This document shows, in pieces, positions 17,490 to 25,794 of a DNA stretch of 64,000 nt; position 1 is the stretch's first letter; each line of letters opens with the position of its first letter. Below the pieces are notes generated by a model. The model was not told the origin of the DNA. It worked only from the letters and a program-made list of their open reading frames with translations, and ran no database searches. The DNA is from an uncultured bacterium (lineage in GTDB: Bacteria; Bacillota; Clostridia; Oscillospirales; Oscillospiraceae): positions 1-64,000 of the forward strand of contig CAMCCC010000003.1 in the NCBI GenBank assembly GCA_945873205.1, given 5' to 3'. The position numbers and the translations under genes are program-made.

Positions 17490-18610
17490 GCCAGCTTTGA
17501 CCGGGCCTCCTTCAGTGCCGCGCAGAGGGCCAGAATGTCCTCCTGGGTGGTGAAGCGGGAAAGGCCGATGCGAATGGCTCCGTCGATGACCTTCGGCGCA
17601 AGGCCGATGGCCTCCAAAACATGGCTCCGCCCGCCCTTTTTGCAGGCGGAGCTTTTTGATACATAGATTTCCTGGGCCTCCATGTAGTTCATGAGCACCT
17701 CGCTGCGCCAGCCGGGCAGGGAGATGCTGAGAATGTGGGGCGCGCCGCCGCCGATGACCACCAGCTCCGGGATGTCCCGGCGCAGCTCGTCGATGGCCAG
17801 CTGCCGCAGGGCGGCCATCCGTTCGTAGTTCTCCTGCAGGTGTTCCCTGGCTGCCTGGCAGGCTGCGCCGAAGGCGGCGATCTGGGGCATGGCCTCGGTG
17901 CCGGCCCGGCGGCCGTTTTCCTGGCCGCCGCCCAGCAGATAGGGCTTGAGTTTTACCCCGTTTTTGATGTACAATGCGCCTATGCCCTTGGGCGCGTGGA
18001 TCTTGTGGCCGCTGACGCTGACCAGGTCCGCCCCCAGGGACTTCACCGTGAAGGGCAGCTTCATGAAGGCCTGCACCGCGTCGGTGTGCAGCAGGGCCTG
18101 GGAGCCGGCCTTTTTCATGGCCCTGGCGATGGCGCCGATGTCCGTCACCGCCCCCGTCTCGTTGTTCACCAGCATCAGCGTCACCAGCACCGTATCCGGC
18201 CGCAGGGCCTCCATCACCGCCTGCACCGGGATGGCCCCGGCCTCGTCCGGCTTCAGGCGGGTCACTTCGAAGCCCCGGCGCTCCAGCTCGTCCAGACTCT
18301 TGCGCACCGCGTCGTGCTCCACCTGGGAGCTGATGATGTGCATCCCCTTCCGGCGCATCAGCTCCGCTCCGTTTAAAATGGCCCAGTTGTCGCTTTCGGA
18401 GCCGCAGGAGGTAAACACCAGCTCCTGCGCCGTGCAGCCCAGGGCGTCCGCCACCTGTTTGCGGCTTTTGTCCAGCAGCTGCCTGGCCTCCCTGCCCTTG
18501 GTGTGGGTAGAGCTGGGGTTGCCGTAAATTTCCGTCATGGCCAGCATCGCCGCCGCTGCCGCTTCGGGGCAGACCCTGGTGGTGGCCGAATTATCCAGAT
18601 AATGTTCCAT
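17480..18610 (-). CDS. Cysteine desulfurase family protein (NifS/IscS-like)
   Basis: PLP-dependent enzyme taking sulfur from cysteine for Fe-S clusters or tRNA thiolation. It has 376 residues. The N-terminus YLDNSATTRVCPEA, the PLP Lys in SGHKIHAPKGIGALY, GGGQENGRRAGTE and the persulfide loop SKSSACKKGGRSHVL with its Cys are all present. It is divergent from mtaB with 38 bases between, an apt pairing since MtaB puts sulfur on tRNA. No iscU or thiI is adjacent. The specific role (IscS-like, or a NifS partner of ThiI) cannot be fixed. Confidence 0.92.
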   Translation of the reverse strand: MEHYLDNSATTRVCPEAAAAAMLAMTEIYGNPSSTHTKGREARQLLDKSRKQVADALGCTAQELVFTSCGSESDNWAILNGAELMRRKGMHIISSQVEHDAVRKSLDELERRGFEVTRLKPDEAGAIPVQAVMEALRPDTVLVTLMLVNNETGAVTDIGAIARAMKKAGSQALLHTDAVQAFMKLPFTVKSLGADLVSVSGHKIHAPKGIGALYIKNGVKLKPYLLGGGQENGRRAGTEAMPQIAAFGAACQAAREHLQENYERMAALRQLAIDELRRDIPELVVIGGGAPHILSISLPGWRSEVLMNYMEAQEIYVSKSSACKKGGRSHVLEAIGLAPKVIDGAIRIGLSRFTTQEDILALCAALKEARSKLAHA

Positions 18611-18648
18611 ATGATCATAACTCCCTTGTGGATTGATAGGAGAAAAGC

Positions 18649-19938
18649 ATGAAATATATTATATCCACTCTTGGCTGCAAGGTCAACCAGTATGAGACCC
18701 AGGCCATGGAGACTTTGCTGCAGCAGCAGGGCCACAGCCGGGCCGTCCCCGGCGAGCTGGCCGACGCCGTCATCATCAACACCTGCGCCGTCACCGCCGA
18801 AAGCGGCCGCAAATCCCGCCAGACCATCCGCCGTCTGAAGGAGGAGAACCCCGGCGCCGTGGTGGCCGTCTGCGGCTGCTATTCCCAGATCAGCGCCGAA
18901 GACGTGGCCGCCCTGGGGGCGGATGTGATCTTCGGCGCCGCCCAGCGGGCCCAGCTGGTAGAGGCCGTGGAGCAGGCCGTGGCCTCCGGCCGGGGCTGCA
19001 CCAGCATTGACGAGCCCTTCAAGCGGCGGGACTTTGAGCAGCTGCCCGCCGGCGCCGTCCCCGGCCGCACCCGGGCCATGCTGAAAATTCAGGACGGCTG
19101 CGTGAATTTCTGCTCCTATTGCATCATCCCCTACACCCGGGGCCGGCTCCGCAGCCTGCCCATGGAAGCCGCCGTGGCGGAGACCAAAAAGCTCCACGAC
19201 CAGGGCTATAAGGAGATCGTCCTCACCGGCATCGAGGTAGCCTCCTACGGCTTCGATCTGCCGGGGAAGCCGGGCCTTGCGGATGTGATCTGCGCCGTGG
19301 CGGGGGCTGCCCCGGGGATGCGCATCCGTCTCGGCTCCCTGGAGCCCACGGTGATCACCGAGGACTTCTGCCGCCGCCTGGCGGAGACGGGCCGCCTCTG
19401 CCGCCATTTCCACCTGTCCCTCCAGTCCGGCTGTGACAAGACCCTGAAAGCCATGAACCGCAAGTATGACACCGCCGGCTTCTACCACGCGGTGGAGCTG
19501 CTGCGGCAGTACTTCCCCGGCTGCGCCCTGACCTGCGACCTGATCACCGGCTTCCCCGGGGAGACGGAGGCCGACCAGCAGCAGACCCTGGCCTTCATCC
19601 GTAAATGTGCCTTTGCCGATATGCACATCTTCCCCTACTCCCGCCGCCCCGGCACCCCGGCGGATGCCATGCCGGGCCAGTGTGAAAACGCGGTGAAATC
19701 CCGCCGTGCCCATGAGGCCCAACAGGTGGCGGAGGAGATGCACCAGCACTTTTTGGAGGAAAATCTGGGTCAGACTCTGCCCGTGCTTTTTGAGACCGAA
19801 GCCGACGGTCTCTGGACCGGCCACAGCGACAGCTATGTGCTGGTGTCCGCCCCCGGTGAAAATCTTCGTGGTTCTGTACGACAAGTGCTGATAACCGAGC
19901 GCCGCGGCGACCAGCTTTTTGGCTACCTGGCCGATTGA
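18649..19938 (+). CDS. mtaB: tRNA t6A37 methylthiotransferase MtaB
   Basis: Radical-SAM enzyme that turns t6A37 into ms2t6A37 in ANN-decoding tRNAs. It has 429 residues. The N-terminal MTTase domain has cluster Cys in STLGCKVNQYE, INTCAVT and VCGCYSQ. The radical-SAM motif CxxxCxxC is present as GCVNFCSYCIIPYTRGR, and a C-terminal TRAM-like segment follows. GCKVNQYET together with PYTRGRLRS points to MtaB rather than MiaB or RimO. It lies divergent from the cysteine desulfurase, which could supply sulfur. Confidence 0.95.
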   Translation: MKYIISTLGCKVNQYETQAMETLLQQQGHSRAVPGELADAVIINTCAVTAESGRKSRQTIRRLKEENPGAVVAVCGCYSQISAEDVAALGADVIFGAAQRAQLVEAVEQAVASGRGCTSIDEPFKRRDFEQLPAGAVPGRTRAMLKIQDGCVNFCSYCIIPYTRGRLRSLPMEAAVAETKKLHDQGYKEIVLTGIEVASYGFDLPGKPGLADVICAVAGAAPGMRIRLGSLEPTVITEDFCRRLAETGRLCRHFHLSLQSGCDKTLKAMNRKYDTAGFYHAVELLRQYFPGCALTCDLITGFPGETEADQQQTLAFIRKCAFADMHIFPYSRRPGTPADAMPGQCENAVKSRRAHEAQQVAEEMHQHFLEENLGQTLPVLFETEADGLWTGHSDSYVLVSAPGENLRGSVRQVLITERRGDQLFGYLAD

Positions 19939-19945
19939 CGAAACC

Positions 19946-19974
19946 TTGACAAAATAGTATGATATTCAGGATAA
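19946..19974 (+). promoter_or_regulatory. Possible promoter of serC-serA
   Basis: -35 TTGACA (19946-19951), a 17-nt spacer and a weak -10 GGATAA (19969-19974). It fits by position only, because the -10 is poor. Confidence 0.4.
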
Positions 19975-19993
19975 ACCAAGAGGTGATCTGAAC

Positions 19994-21076
19994 ATGGCCA
20001 GAGAGAATGTATATAACTTTGCCGCCGGCCCTTCCGTGATGCCCCTGCCGGCGCTGGAGCAGGCCCGGGCGGAGCTGCTGGATTATGCCGGCAGCGGCAT
20101 GTCCGTCATGGAGATGAGCCACCGCAGCAAGCTGTTCCAGGAGATATTTGACAGCACCAAGCAGAAGCTGAAAGCCCTGATGCAGGTGCCGGACAGTCAT
20201 GAAATTCTGTTTCTCCAGGGCGGCGCCACGCTGCAATTTGCCGCCATTCCCATGAACCTGCTTCAGAGCGGCAGCGCCGACTATGCCATCACCGGCAACT
20301 TCTCCGGCAAGGCCGCCCGGGAGGCAGAAAAATATGGCCGCATCCATATCGCCTGCGACACCTCCGCCACCGGCCATGACCGCATCCCCGCCCAGGAGGA
20401 GCTGTCCCTCAGTGCCGATGCCAGATACTTCTATTATTGCGCCAATAACACCATCTACGGCACCGAGTGGCAGTATGTCCCGCAGGCCGCCGCCCCCCTG
20501 GTGTGCGATATGTCCTCCGATATTCTCTCCCGGCCGGTGGATGTGAGCCGCTATGGCCTGATCTACGCCGGGGCCCAGAAGAATATGGCCCCCGCCGGCC
20601 TCACCGTGGTGATTGTGGACAAGGCCCTGCTGGGCCGGGAGCTGCCCATCACCCCGGAGGTCATGAGCTACCAGGTGCTGGCAAAGCACGATTCCATGCT
20701 GAACACGCCCCCCTGCTGGTGCATCTATATGCTGGGCCTGACCCTGGATTGGATTCAGTCCCAGGGCGGTGTTCCCGCCATGGAGCAGCGGCGGCTGCAG
20801 CGGGCCGGCGCCCTCTATGACTTTCTGGATAACAGCCGGCTGTTTCGCCCCCATGCTCTTCCCGGCAGCCGCAGCTTCATGAACGTGACCTTCTCCACCG
20901 GCGACGAGGGGCTGGACGCGGAGTTTGTCCAGGGTGCCGCTGCCAAAGGCCTGCTGAACCTGAAGGGCCACCGCATCACCGGGGGCATGCGTGCCTCCAT
21001 CTACAACGCCATGCCCATGGAGGGCGTCCTGGCGCTGCTGGACTATATGAAGGAGTTTGAAAAAGACCATGTTTGA
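19994..21076 (+). CDS. serC: Phosphoserine aminotransferase
   Basis: PLP enzyme making 3-phosphoserine from 3-phosphohydroxypyruvate and glutamate. It has 360 residues, the standard length. Motifs: N-terminal YNFAAGPSVMPLPAL, GMSVMEMSHRS, FLQGGATLQF, the PLP Lys in YAGAQKNMAPAGLT, and the C-terminal GGMRASIYNAMPMEGV. RBS GAGGTG precedes the start. Its 3' end overlaps the next gene by 8 bases, so SerC and the dehydrogenase are translationally coupled, a two-step serine pathway unit without serB nearby. Confidence 0.97.
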   Translation: MARENVYNFAAGPSVMPLPALEQARAELLDYAGSGMSVMEMSHRSKLFQEIFDSTKQKLKALMQVPDSHEILFLQGGATLQFAAIPMNLLQSGSADYAITGNFSGKAAREAEKYGRIHIACDTSATGHDRIPAQEELSLSADARYFYYCANNTIYGTEWQYVPQAAAPLVCDMSSDILSRPVDVSRYGLIYAGAQKNMAPAGLTVVIVDKALLGRELPITPEVMSYQVLAKHDSMLNTPPCWCIYMLGLTLDWIQSQGGVPAMEQRRLQRAGALYDFLDNSRLFRPHALPGSRSFMNVTFSTGDEGLDAEFVQGAAAKGLLNLKGHRITGGMRASIYNAMPMEGVLALLDYMKEFEKDHV

Positions 21077-22229
21077 GATACAGACCATGAACGCCATCTC
21101 CGCCTCCGGCATTGAGGTGCTGGAAGCAAAGGGCTGCCATGTAGGCCCTGATGTGGAGATGCCCCAGGCCTTGCTGATCCGCAGCGCCGACCTGCACGAT
21201 TACGCCTTTCCGCCCCAGCTGCTGGCCATCGGCCGGGCCGGAGCCGGCACCAACAACATCCCCGTGGAGGCCTGCACCGAGCAGGGCATCGCGGTTTTCA
21301 ACAGCCCCGGCGCCAATGCCGAAGCCGTGAAGGAGCAGGAAATCTGCGCCATGGTGCTGGCCTCCCGGGACGTGCTGGGCAGCATCGAATGGGTCAAGTC
21401 CATCGCCGACCGGGGGGAGGAGATCCCCACCCTGGTGGAGAAAGGCAAATCCAACTTCGCCGGGCCGGAGCTGCTGGGCAAGACCCTGGGCGTCATCGGC
21501 CTGGGCGCCACCGGCGCTCTGGTGGCCAACGCCGCTTTGGACCTGGGCATGACCGTCTATGGCTATGACCCCTTCATGTCCGTCAACGCCGCCTGGCAGC
21601 TGTCCCGGGATGTCCTCCATGCCGACGGCATCGATGAAATCTTTGAGCACAGCGATTATATCAGCCTCAACGTCCCCTATACCGACAGCACCCATCACCT
21701 GCTGGACGCTGCCGCCTTCCAGAAGATGCGCCCCGGTGTCCGCATCCTCAACGAGAGCCGGGCCGAAGTGGTGGACGATGAAGCCATGACCGAAGCCCTG
21801 AAAAGCGGAAAGGTTGCCAAATACGTCACCGACTTTCCCAACCAGACCATCCTGCAAGCCCCCAACGTGATTGCCATGCCCCACCTGGGTGCCTGTACCC
21901 CGGAGAGCGAGGACCGCTGCGCCGTCATGGCCGCCCGGGAGCTGTATGACTACCTGCTCAACGGCAACATCAAAAACAGCGTGAACCTGCCGGATGTGTC
22001 CCTGTCCCGCATGGGTGTGTGCCGCCTGTGCGTCATCCACCACAACGTGCCCAAGATGATCAACCGCATCCTGGACCGGCTGGGCGTGGACGTGAACGTG
22101 GAACACATGATCAACAAGCCCCGGGGCCAATACGCCTACACCATGGTGGACCTGGGCAGCCCCATAGACGAGATCACCGCCGAGAGCATCCGCCGTATGG
22201 ACCACGTCCTGCGTGTGCGTGTGATATAA
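21069..22229 (+). CDS. serA: Phosphoglycerate dehydrogenase
   Basis: NAD-dependent oxidation of 3-phosphoglycerate, the first step of serine synthesis. It has 386 residues: a 2-hydroxyacid dehydrogenase core with GRAGAGTNNI, the Rossmann motif LGVIGLGATGALVA (about 140-153), the catalytic Arg region NESRAEVVDDEAM and the His in MPHLGACTPESED. A C-terminal ACT-like domain begins near residue 315. The active-site loop reads NESRA rather than the more common NxxRG. The start at ATG 21069 has AAGGAG 13 bases upstream; an in-frame TTG at 21057 is too close to that site. Confidence 0.92.
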   Translation: MFEIQTMNAISASGIEVLEAKGCHVGPDVEMPQALLIRSADLHDYAFPPQLLAIGRAGAGTNNIPVEACTEQGIAVFNSPGANAEAVKEQEICAMVLASRDVLGSIEWVKSIADRGEEIPTLVEKGKSNFAGPELLGKTLGVIGLGATGALVANAALDLGMTVYGYDPFMSVNAAWQLSRDVLHADGIDEIFEHSDYISLNVPYTDSTHHLLDAAAFQKMRPGVRILNESRAEVVDDEAMTEALKSGKVAKYVTDFPNQTILQAPNVIAMPHLGACTPESEDRCAVMAARELYDYLLNGNIKNSVNLPDVSLSRMGVCRLCVIHHNVPKMINRILDRLGVDVNVEHMINKPRGQYAYTMVDLGSPIDEITAESIRRMDHVLRVRVI

Positions 22230-22252
22230 CATTCAGTACATAAAAACGAGAC

Positions 22253-22496
22253 TGTCAAAAAAAACATAGTGCGAGGAAAGAGAACACTTTCTCAAGCCTT
22301 CCCCTGGAGGGGAAGGTGCCCAGTGCGCACACTGGGCAGATGAGGTGGAAATCCTGCGTTCTTGACGGAAGTTTCTGCTTTTTCCTCGTTTTTACTTGCC
22401 ACCTCATCAGTCGGCTGCGCCGCCAGCTTCCCCTCAAGGGGAAGCCTTTGACCGGCAGGATCCACTGGTGCAGCGCGGAAATCAGACTTTTTGACA
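22253..22496. repeat. MITE-like palindromic element, copy 1
   Basis: A 244-bp non-coding element with terminal inverted repeats TGTCAAAAA (22253) and TTTTTGACA (22496). Inside are two opposed palindromes (TTCCCCTGGAGGGGAA near 22299 and TTCCCCTCAAGGGGAA near 22428), each next to a GATGAGGTGG box. A second copy, inverted, spans 58867-59091 with similarity along its whole length. No open frame within encodes a transposase. Confidence 0.75.
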
Positions 22497-22499
22497 AGC

Positions 22500-22537
22500 T
22501 GAAAGCAGCCGCTTCCTTTCGGAAGCGGCTGCTTTTT
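22500..22537. terminator. Terminator downstream of dehydratase module 2
   Basis: Perfect hairpin AAGCAGCCGCTTCC / GGAAGCGGCTGCTT with loop TTTC and T-run, 10 bases beyond the stop codon of the small membrane protein. It may act in both directions. Confidence 0.88.
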
Positions 22538-22547
22538 CGTTTGATGT

Positions 22548-22730
22548 TCAGATTCTTCTGTCTCTTACCTGCGCGTCGTAGTGCTTGTTCAGCAGCGGGC
22601 GGACAACGTAGTAGATCAGCTTGTTCTCGGCGTTGGTCATGTAGATGGTGAAGGTGACCACGAAGGCGATCAGCCCCACCAGCGCCAGCTTGCCCACCAG
22701 CTTCAGGATGAAATGGACAACTTTCTTCAT
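22548..22730 (-). CDS. Small membrane protein of dehydratase module 2 (PLLxKHYD family)
   Basis: A 60-residue protein of unknown function. A short basic N-terminus, one membrane helix (about 8-31), then ENKLIYYVVRPLLNKHYD and a basic tail. It aligns with the module 1 protein at 8563-8805 over the helix and the VVxPLLxKHYD motif but lacks that protein's Cys-rich N-terminus. It follows the large subunit by 16 bases and is the last gene of the unit. The start at 22730 was chosen because the longer frame (to 22802) would overlap the large-subunit gene. Confidence 0.78.
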   Translation of the reverse strand: MKKVVHFILKLVGKLALVGLIAFVVTFTIYMTNAENKLIYYVVRPLLNKHYDAQVRDRRI

Positions 22731-22746
22731 GTTTGTTTCCCCCTTC

Positions 22747-24354
22747 TCAGTACGCGGCGGAGTCGTCAAACTCCACGATGGTGGGGTCCAGCGGCTGTTC
22801 ACCCAGCACGACGGACATGTAGTTGTTGACGCACTTTCTCATCTCCTGGCGGGAGACGGTGCGGCTGTCCTCCAGGTCGTGCTCGATAAAGATGAAGTGG
22901 AAGCCCAACTCTCGGGCCTGCTCCTCCATCAGGGCGTGGACGCCGTTCATGCCCTTGCAGGCTACGTTGTCGTTAAAGAGCACCATGTCGCAGTTGAAGT
23001 TCTTGGCCCACTCCCAGATGGCGTTCACATTGTCCCAGCCGCCCACGGCGTGGTGGCGCATAACGGCCTTCTCGGAGAACAGGGCCAGGTCCTGGATGGC
23101 CTGTTCCGGGTCGTCGGTGCTGATCATGTTGTGCCCCATGGTGGAGTCCATATTCAGCACGATGTTGATGCCCCAGCAGTTCTGCACCCAGGTGGGGAAG
23201 TCGGTGTAATACACGGCGGAGGGTCCCCACAGGAAGGCCCGGTGCCGGGTCTTGCCCTGGAAGGGCTGATACTTCTCCTCATAGGCCTTGCGCATCAGCT
23301 TGATGACCTTCCGGTCGGTTTCGGTGAAGTAGTCCTCCTGGCCGTTGACAGAGGCCCAGGAGTACAGGCGGTACAGCGTCTCGGCAATCCCCGCCAGGGC
23401 GGAGTAGGGAGTCTTGAGGATGTCCCACTTCTCCAGCTCGATCAGGTTCTGCTCGTTCATATGCCTGGCCCGCTCGAACAGGGCGTCCCAGTCGTACTTC
23501 ACGCCGTACTCCTTCTCAATGAAGGCGATGGCGTTTTTCAGTTCGCCGGTGGAATAGGGGTGGGCGCCGGGCTCGTTGTGGATCATGGCCATGGTCACCG
23601 GCTGGTCGGGCAGCTTGATGCGGCGGCGCTGGAACATGGAGGTGGCCTCCGAGGCGTTGCAGGGCATATTGGTGGTCAGGAAGGCCTTGCCGAAGATGGG
23701 GAAAGCGTCGTCGATGGCAACGCCAGTCTCCGCCGCGCAGCGGGAGCACACGTCCGCCGGCAGGCCGTAGGACTCGGCCACGTCGATATAATACGGCTCG
23801 ATGTGCTGGTCGATGTCGCAGATGATGAATTCCGGCAGGGTCTGCAGCGGGACGGGAATCAAATCCTTGAAGCCCGCCATGAACAGCGGGGGCAGCACCT
23901 CATCCATGGGCACCATCCGGTCGGTGAGGGGGCCGCCGCCGAAGCGCCGGTCGTTGGCCAGCACCAGAGCGATCTTCTTGGTCAGGCTCTGCACGATGGC
24001 GTGCATATTCATGTGGGCGATGCGCAGCTCATAGCCCCGGTAGCCCTCGAACAGCCGGTCAATGAACATGAAGGTGCCAAGGTAGGAGCCCATCCAGCGG
24101 TACTCCCAGAAGCCCTTCAGGCAGGGGATGGGGGCGGAGCCCACCATCATCGCCATGCTGCCCAGATTCTTCAGCCACTGGCTGTAGTCATAGAAGGTGT
24201 CCTTCACGCCGCGCCATTCCCGGTATTTGGCAACGCCGGTCTTGTCGTAATAGCGGGAGCGGAAGCCGCCCACACCGTGTTCCGCCTGCCACAGGGGGTC
24301 AAAGCGCTCCAGCTTCTTGTCGATGGCTTTGATCAGCTTGTCAGTTGCTTTCAT
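22747..24354 (-). CDS. 2-hydroxyacyl-CoA dehydratase family protein, large subunit, module 2
   Basis: A 535-residue paralogue of the protein at 8820-10430. It has the same extended N-terminus (KTGVAKYREWRGVKDTFYDY against KTGLYKHREWRGVSDTLYYF), candidate cluster Cys in ADVCSRCAAETG and MPCNASEATS, and the same C-terminus (ACKGMNGVHAL, LEDSRTVSRQEMR). The overall order is the same as in module 1 but with many substitutions, which suggests different substrates. It begins 1 base after the stop of the small subunit, with GGAGG 8 bases upstream. Confidence 0.85.
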   Translation of the reverse strand: MKATDKLIKAIDKKLERFDPLWQAEHGVGGFRSRYYDKTGVAKYREWRGVKDTFYDYSQWLKNLGSMAMMVGSAPIPCLKGFWEYRWMGSYLGTFMFIDRLFEGYRGYELRIAHMNMHAIVQSLTKKIALVLANDRRFGGGPLTDRMVPMDEVLPPLFMAGFKDLIPVPLQTLPEFIICDIDQHIEPYYIDVAESYGLPADVCSRCAAETGVAIDDAFPIFGKAFLTTNMPCNASEATSMFQRRRIKLPDQPVTMAMIHNEPGAHPYSTGELKNAIAFIEKEYGVKYDWDALFERARHMNEQNLIELEKWDILKTPYSALAGIAETLYRLYSWASVNGQEDYFTETDRKVIKLMRKAYEEKYQPFQGKTRHRAFLWGPSAVYYTDFPTWVQNCWGINIVLNMDSTMGHNMISTDDPEQAIQDLALFSEKAVMRHHAVGGWDNVNAIWEWAKNFNCDMVLFNDNVACKGMNGVHALMEEQARELGFHFIFIEHDLEDSRTVSRQEMRKCVNNYMSVVLGEQPLDPTIVEFDDSAAY

Positions 24355-24355
24355 A

Positions 24356-25543
24356 TCACTTGCCTCCCTGAATGCTCTTGATTTCCAGCGATTCTATAAA
24401 GGCCTGGAAGCGGGTGCGCAGCTGGCCCACCGCCCCCAGGGCGTACTCCTTCTCGATGGTACAGCAGGGGATGTGCAGTTCGTTGGTGAAGATGTGGTTG
24501 GCCAGTACCTTTTCGTAGCTCCAGAACTCGCAGAACTTCATGTTCTCGTAGATCACGCCGTCTGCCTTGAACTCGTCCACCAGGCGCTTGACCTCGCTGT
24601 GCCGCTGGTCGATCTTCATGCCGTCCATAAACCGGGCGCACTGGTTCCAGTGGAGATAGTGGCGGCAGATGGCGTCGAAGGCGGTCTCCCCCTCCTGAAT
24701 GACGATCTGCTCCCGGCTGGGGAAGCTGCCGAAGCAGTAGCGGTCGGCCACCACCATGGCGCCGCAGCTCTCGATCAGCTTGGTAAACTCCGGGTCGTCC
24801 ACCTCGGAGCCCACCAGGGCCACTCTGGCCCGGAAGGGGAATTTCGGCTCCGGCTCCCGGGTTTTCAGCTCCTCCAGGGTCTCCTGCAAGTAGGGCAAAA
24901 TCAGGTAGTGGGGGCAGACCTGGCTTACCAGCTGGATCACATGGAACTCATAGCCGGTGATGGGCGGGTTAGAAAGCTTGCGGAAATCGCCGATCTCGGT
25001 GATGACCCGGGAGATTTCATTGTGGTCCTCAATGGCCTTTTTCATGGCCTCCTCGGACACGTCGATCCCCAGCTCGTCCCGCAGCTTGTCCACCACCTTC
25101 AGCTGCAGCTGGGCCTTGTAGTAGGCCAGGTTGTTGTCATCGCCCTTCATAGGCGGGTCAATGATGGTGGAGAAGAACTTCTCGTTTTTCACCGGGTGGA
25201 TCAGAACGAAGTGCTCCTCCATCCGCTCCATGGCCGCGCAGCTCTCCGCGCCGAACAGGGCCTCCAGATAGTTGTAGCCACCCTCGATGGCGCGCTCCAG
25301 AATGGAACGGACGTAGGGACAGTTTCTGGTGGTCATGTAGTAGCTGGCGATGTCGGTAGAGACACAGCGGGGCGCCCGCAGCCGGCTGGAAAAGCAGCCG
25401 GGCAGATTCAGCAGGGTCTCCGGTATGTAATAGCAGTTATAGCCCAGGGGATGCATGCCTTCGCTTATCGCCTGTGTGACCAACTCGTTGTGCGCTTCCT
25501 GCAGCAGATTCTCAAAGTAGATCAGATGCTTTAAATCTTTCAA
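24356..25543 (-). CDS. 2-hydroxyacyl-CoA dehydratase family protein, small subunit, module 2
   Basis: A 395-residue paralogue of the protein at 10432-11643, opening with nearly the same residues (MKDLKHLIYFENLLQEA). Candidate cluster ligands lie in TRNCPYVRSILERA and GAESCAAMERM. First gene of module 2, preceded by a good sigma-A promoter whose -10 box lies inside a perfect 9-bp inverted repeat. Module 2 has no activase, so it presumably depends on the activase at 7742-8536 or another elsewhere in the genome. Confidence 0.85.
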   Translation of the reverse strand: MKDLKHLIYFENLLQEAHNELVTQAISEGMHPLGYNCYYIPETLLNLPGCFSSRLRAPRCVSTDIASYYMTTRNCPYVRSILERAIEGGYNYLEALFGAESCAAMERMEEHFVLIHPVKNEKFFSTIIDPPMKGDDNNLAYYKAQLQLKVVDKLRDELGIDVSEEAMKKAIEDHNEISRVITEIGDFRKLSNPPITGYEFHVIQLVSQVCPHYLILPYLQETLEELKTREPEPKFPFRARVALVGSEVDDPEFTKLIESCGAMVVADRYCFGSFPSREQIVIQEGETAFDAICRHYLHWNQCARFMDGMKIDQRHSEVKRLVDEFKADGVIYENMKFCEFWSYEKVLANHIFTNELHIPCCTIEKEYALGAVGQLRTRFQAFIESLEIKSIQGGK

Positions 25544-25593
25544 GCTTTACACCTCTCTTATGATCAATTTTTTCCGTATGCAAGCGTTGCTGC

Positions 25594-25615
25594 GTATGAT
25601 AAAATGTTATCATAC
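25594..25615. promoter_or_regulatory. Perfect inverted repeat over the -10 of dehydratase module 2 (candidate operator)
   Basis: Arms GTATGATAA (25594-25602) and TTATCATAC (25607-25615) with a 4-nt spacer. The -10 box (25604-25609) lies inside, so a bound protein would block RNA polymerase. No regulator gene is adjacent, and the palindrome is not seen in front of module 1. Confidence 0.65.
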
Positions 25616-25632
25616 ATGGATTTTCCAGTCAA
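25604..25632 (-). promoter_or_regulatory. Promoter of dehydratase module 2
   Basis: On the minus strand, -35 TTGACT (25632-25627), a 17-nt spacer and -10 TAACAT (25609-25604). Confidence 0.78.
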
Positions 25633-25703
25633 TTGACACACCGGGGCAAGTGTCTAAACAGCTTGGCCCATCCGCAAAGAAATCTCCTCTGCAAAATTTG
25701 CTC

Positions 25704-25732
25704 TTGCACCTTTGGCCGAAACATGGTAAGCT
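25704..25732 (+). promoter_or_regulatory. Possible promoter of the P-loop protein gene
   Basis: TTGCAC (25704-25709), a 17-nt spacer and TAAGCT (25727-25732). Both boxes are weak. A 7-bp inverted repeat AGCATAC-AGGG-GTATGCT follows at 25751-25768 in the leader. Confidence 0.4.
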
Positions 25733-25794
25733 ATTGTCACATACCATATCAGCATACAGGGGTATGCTGTAAAAACAAAAGGAGCGTGATCATC

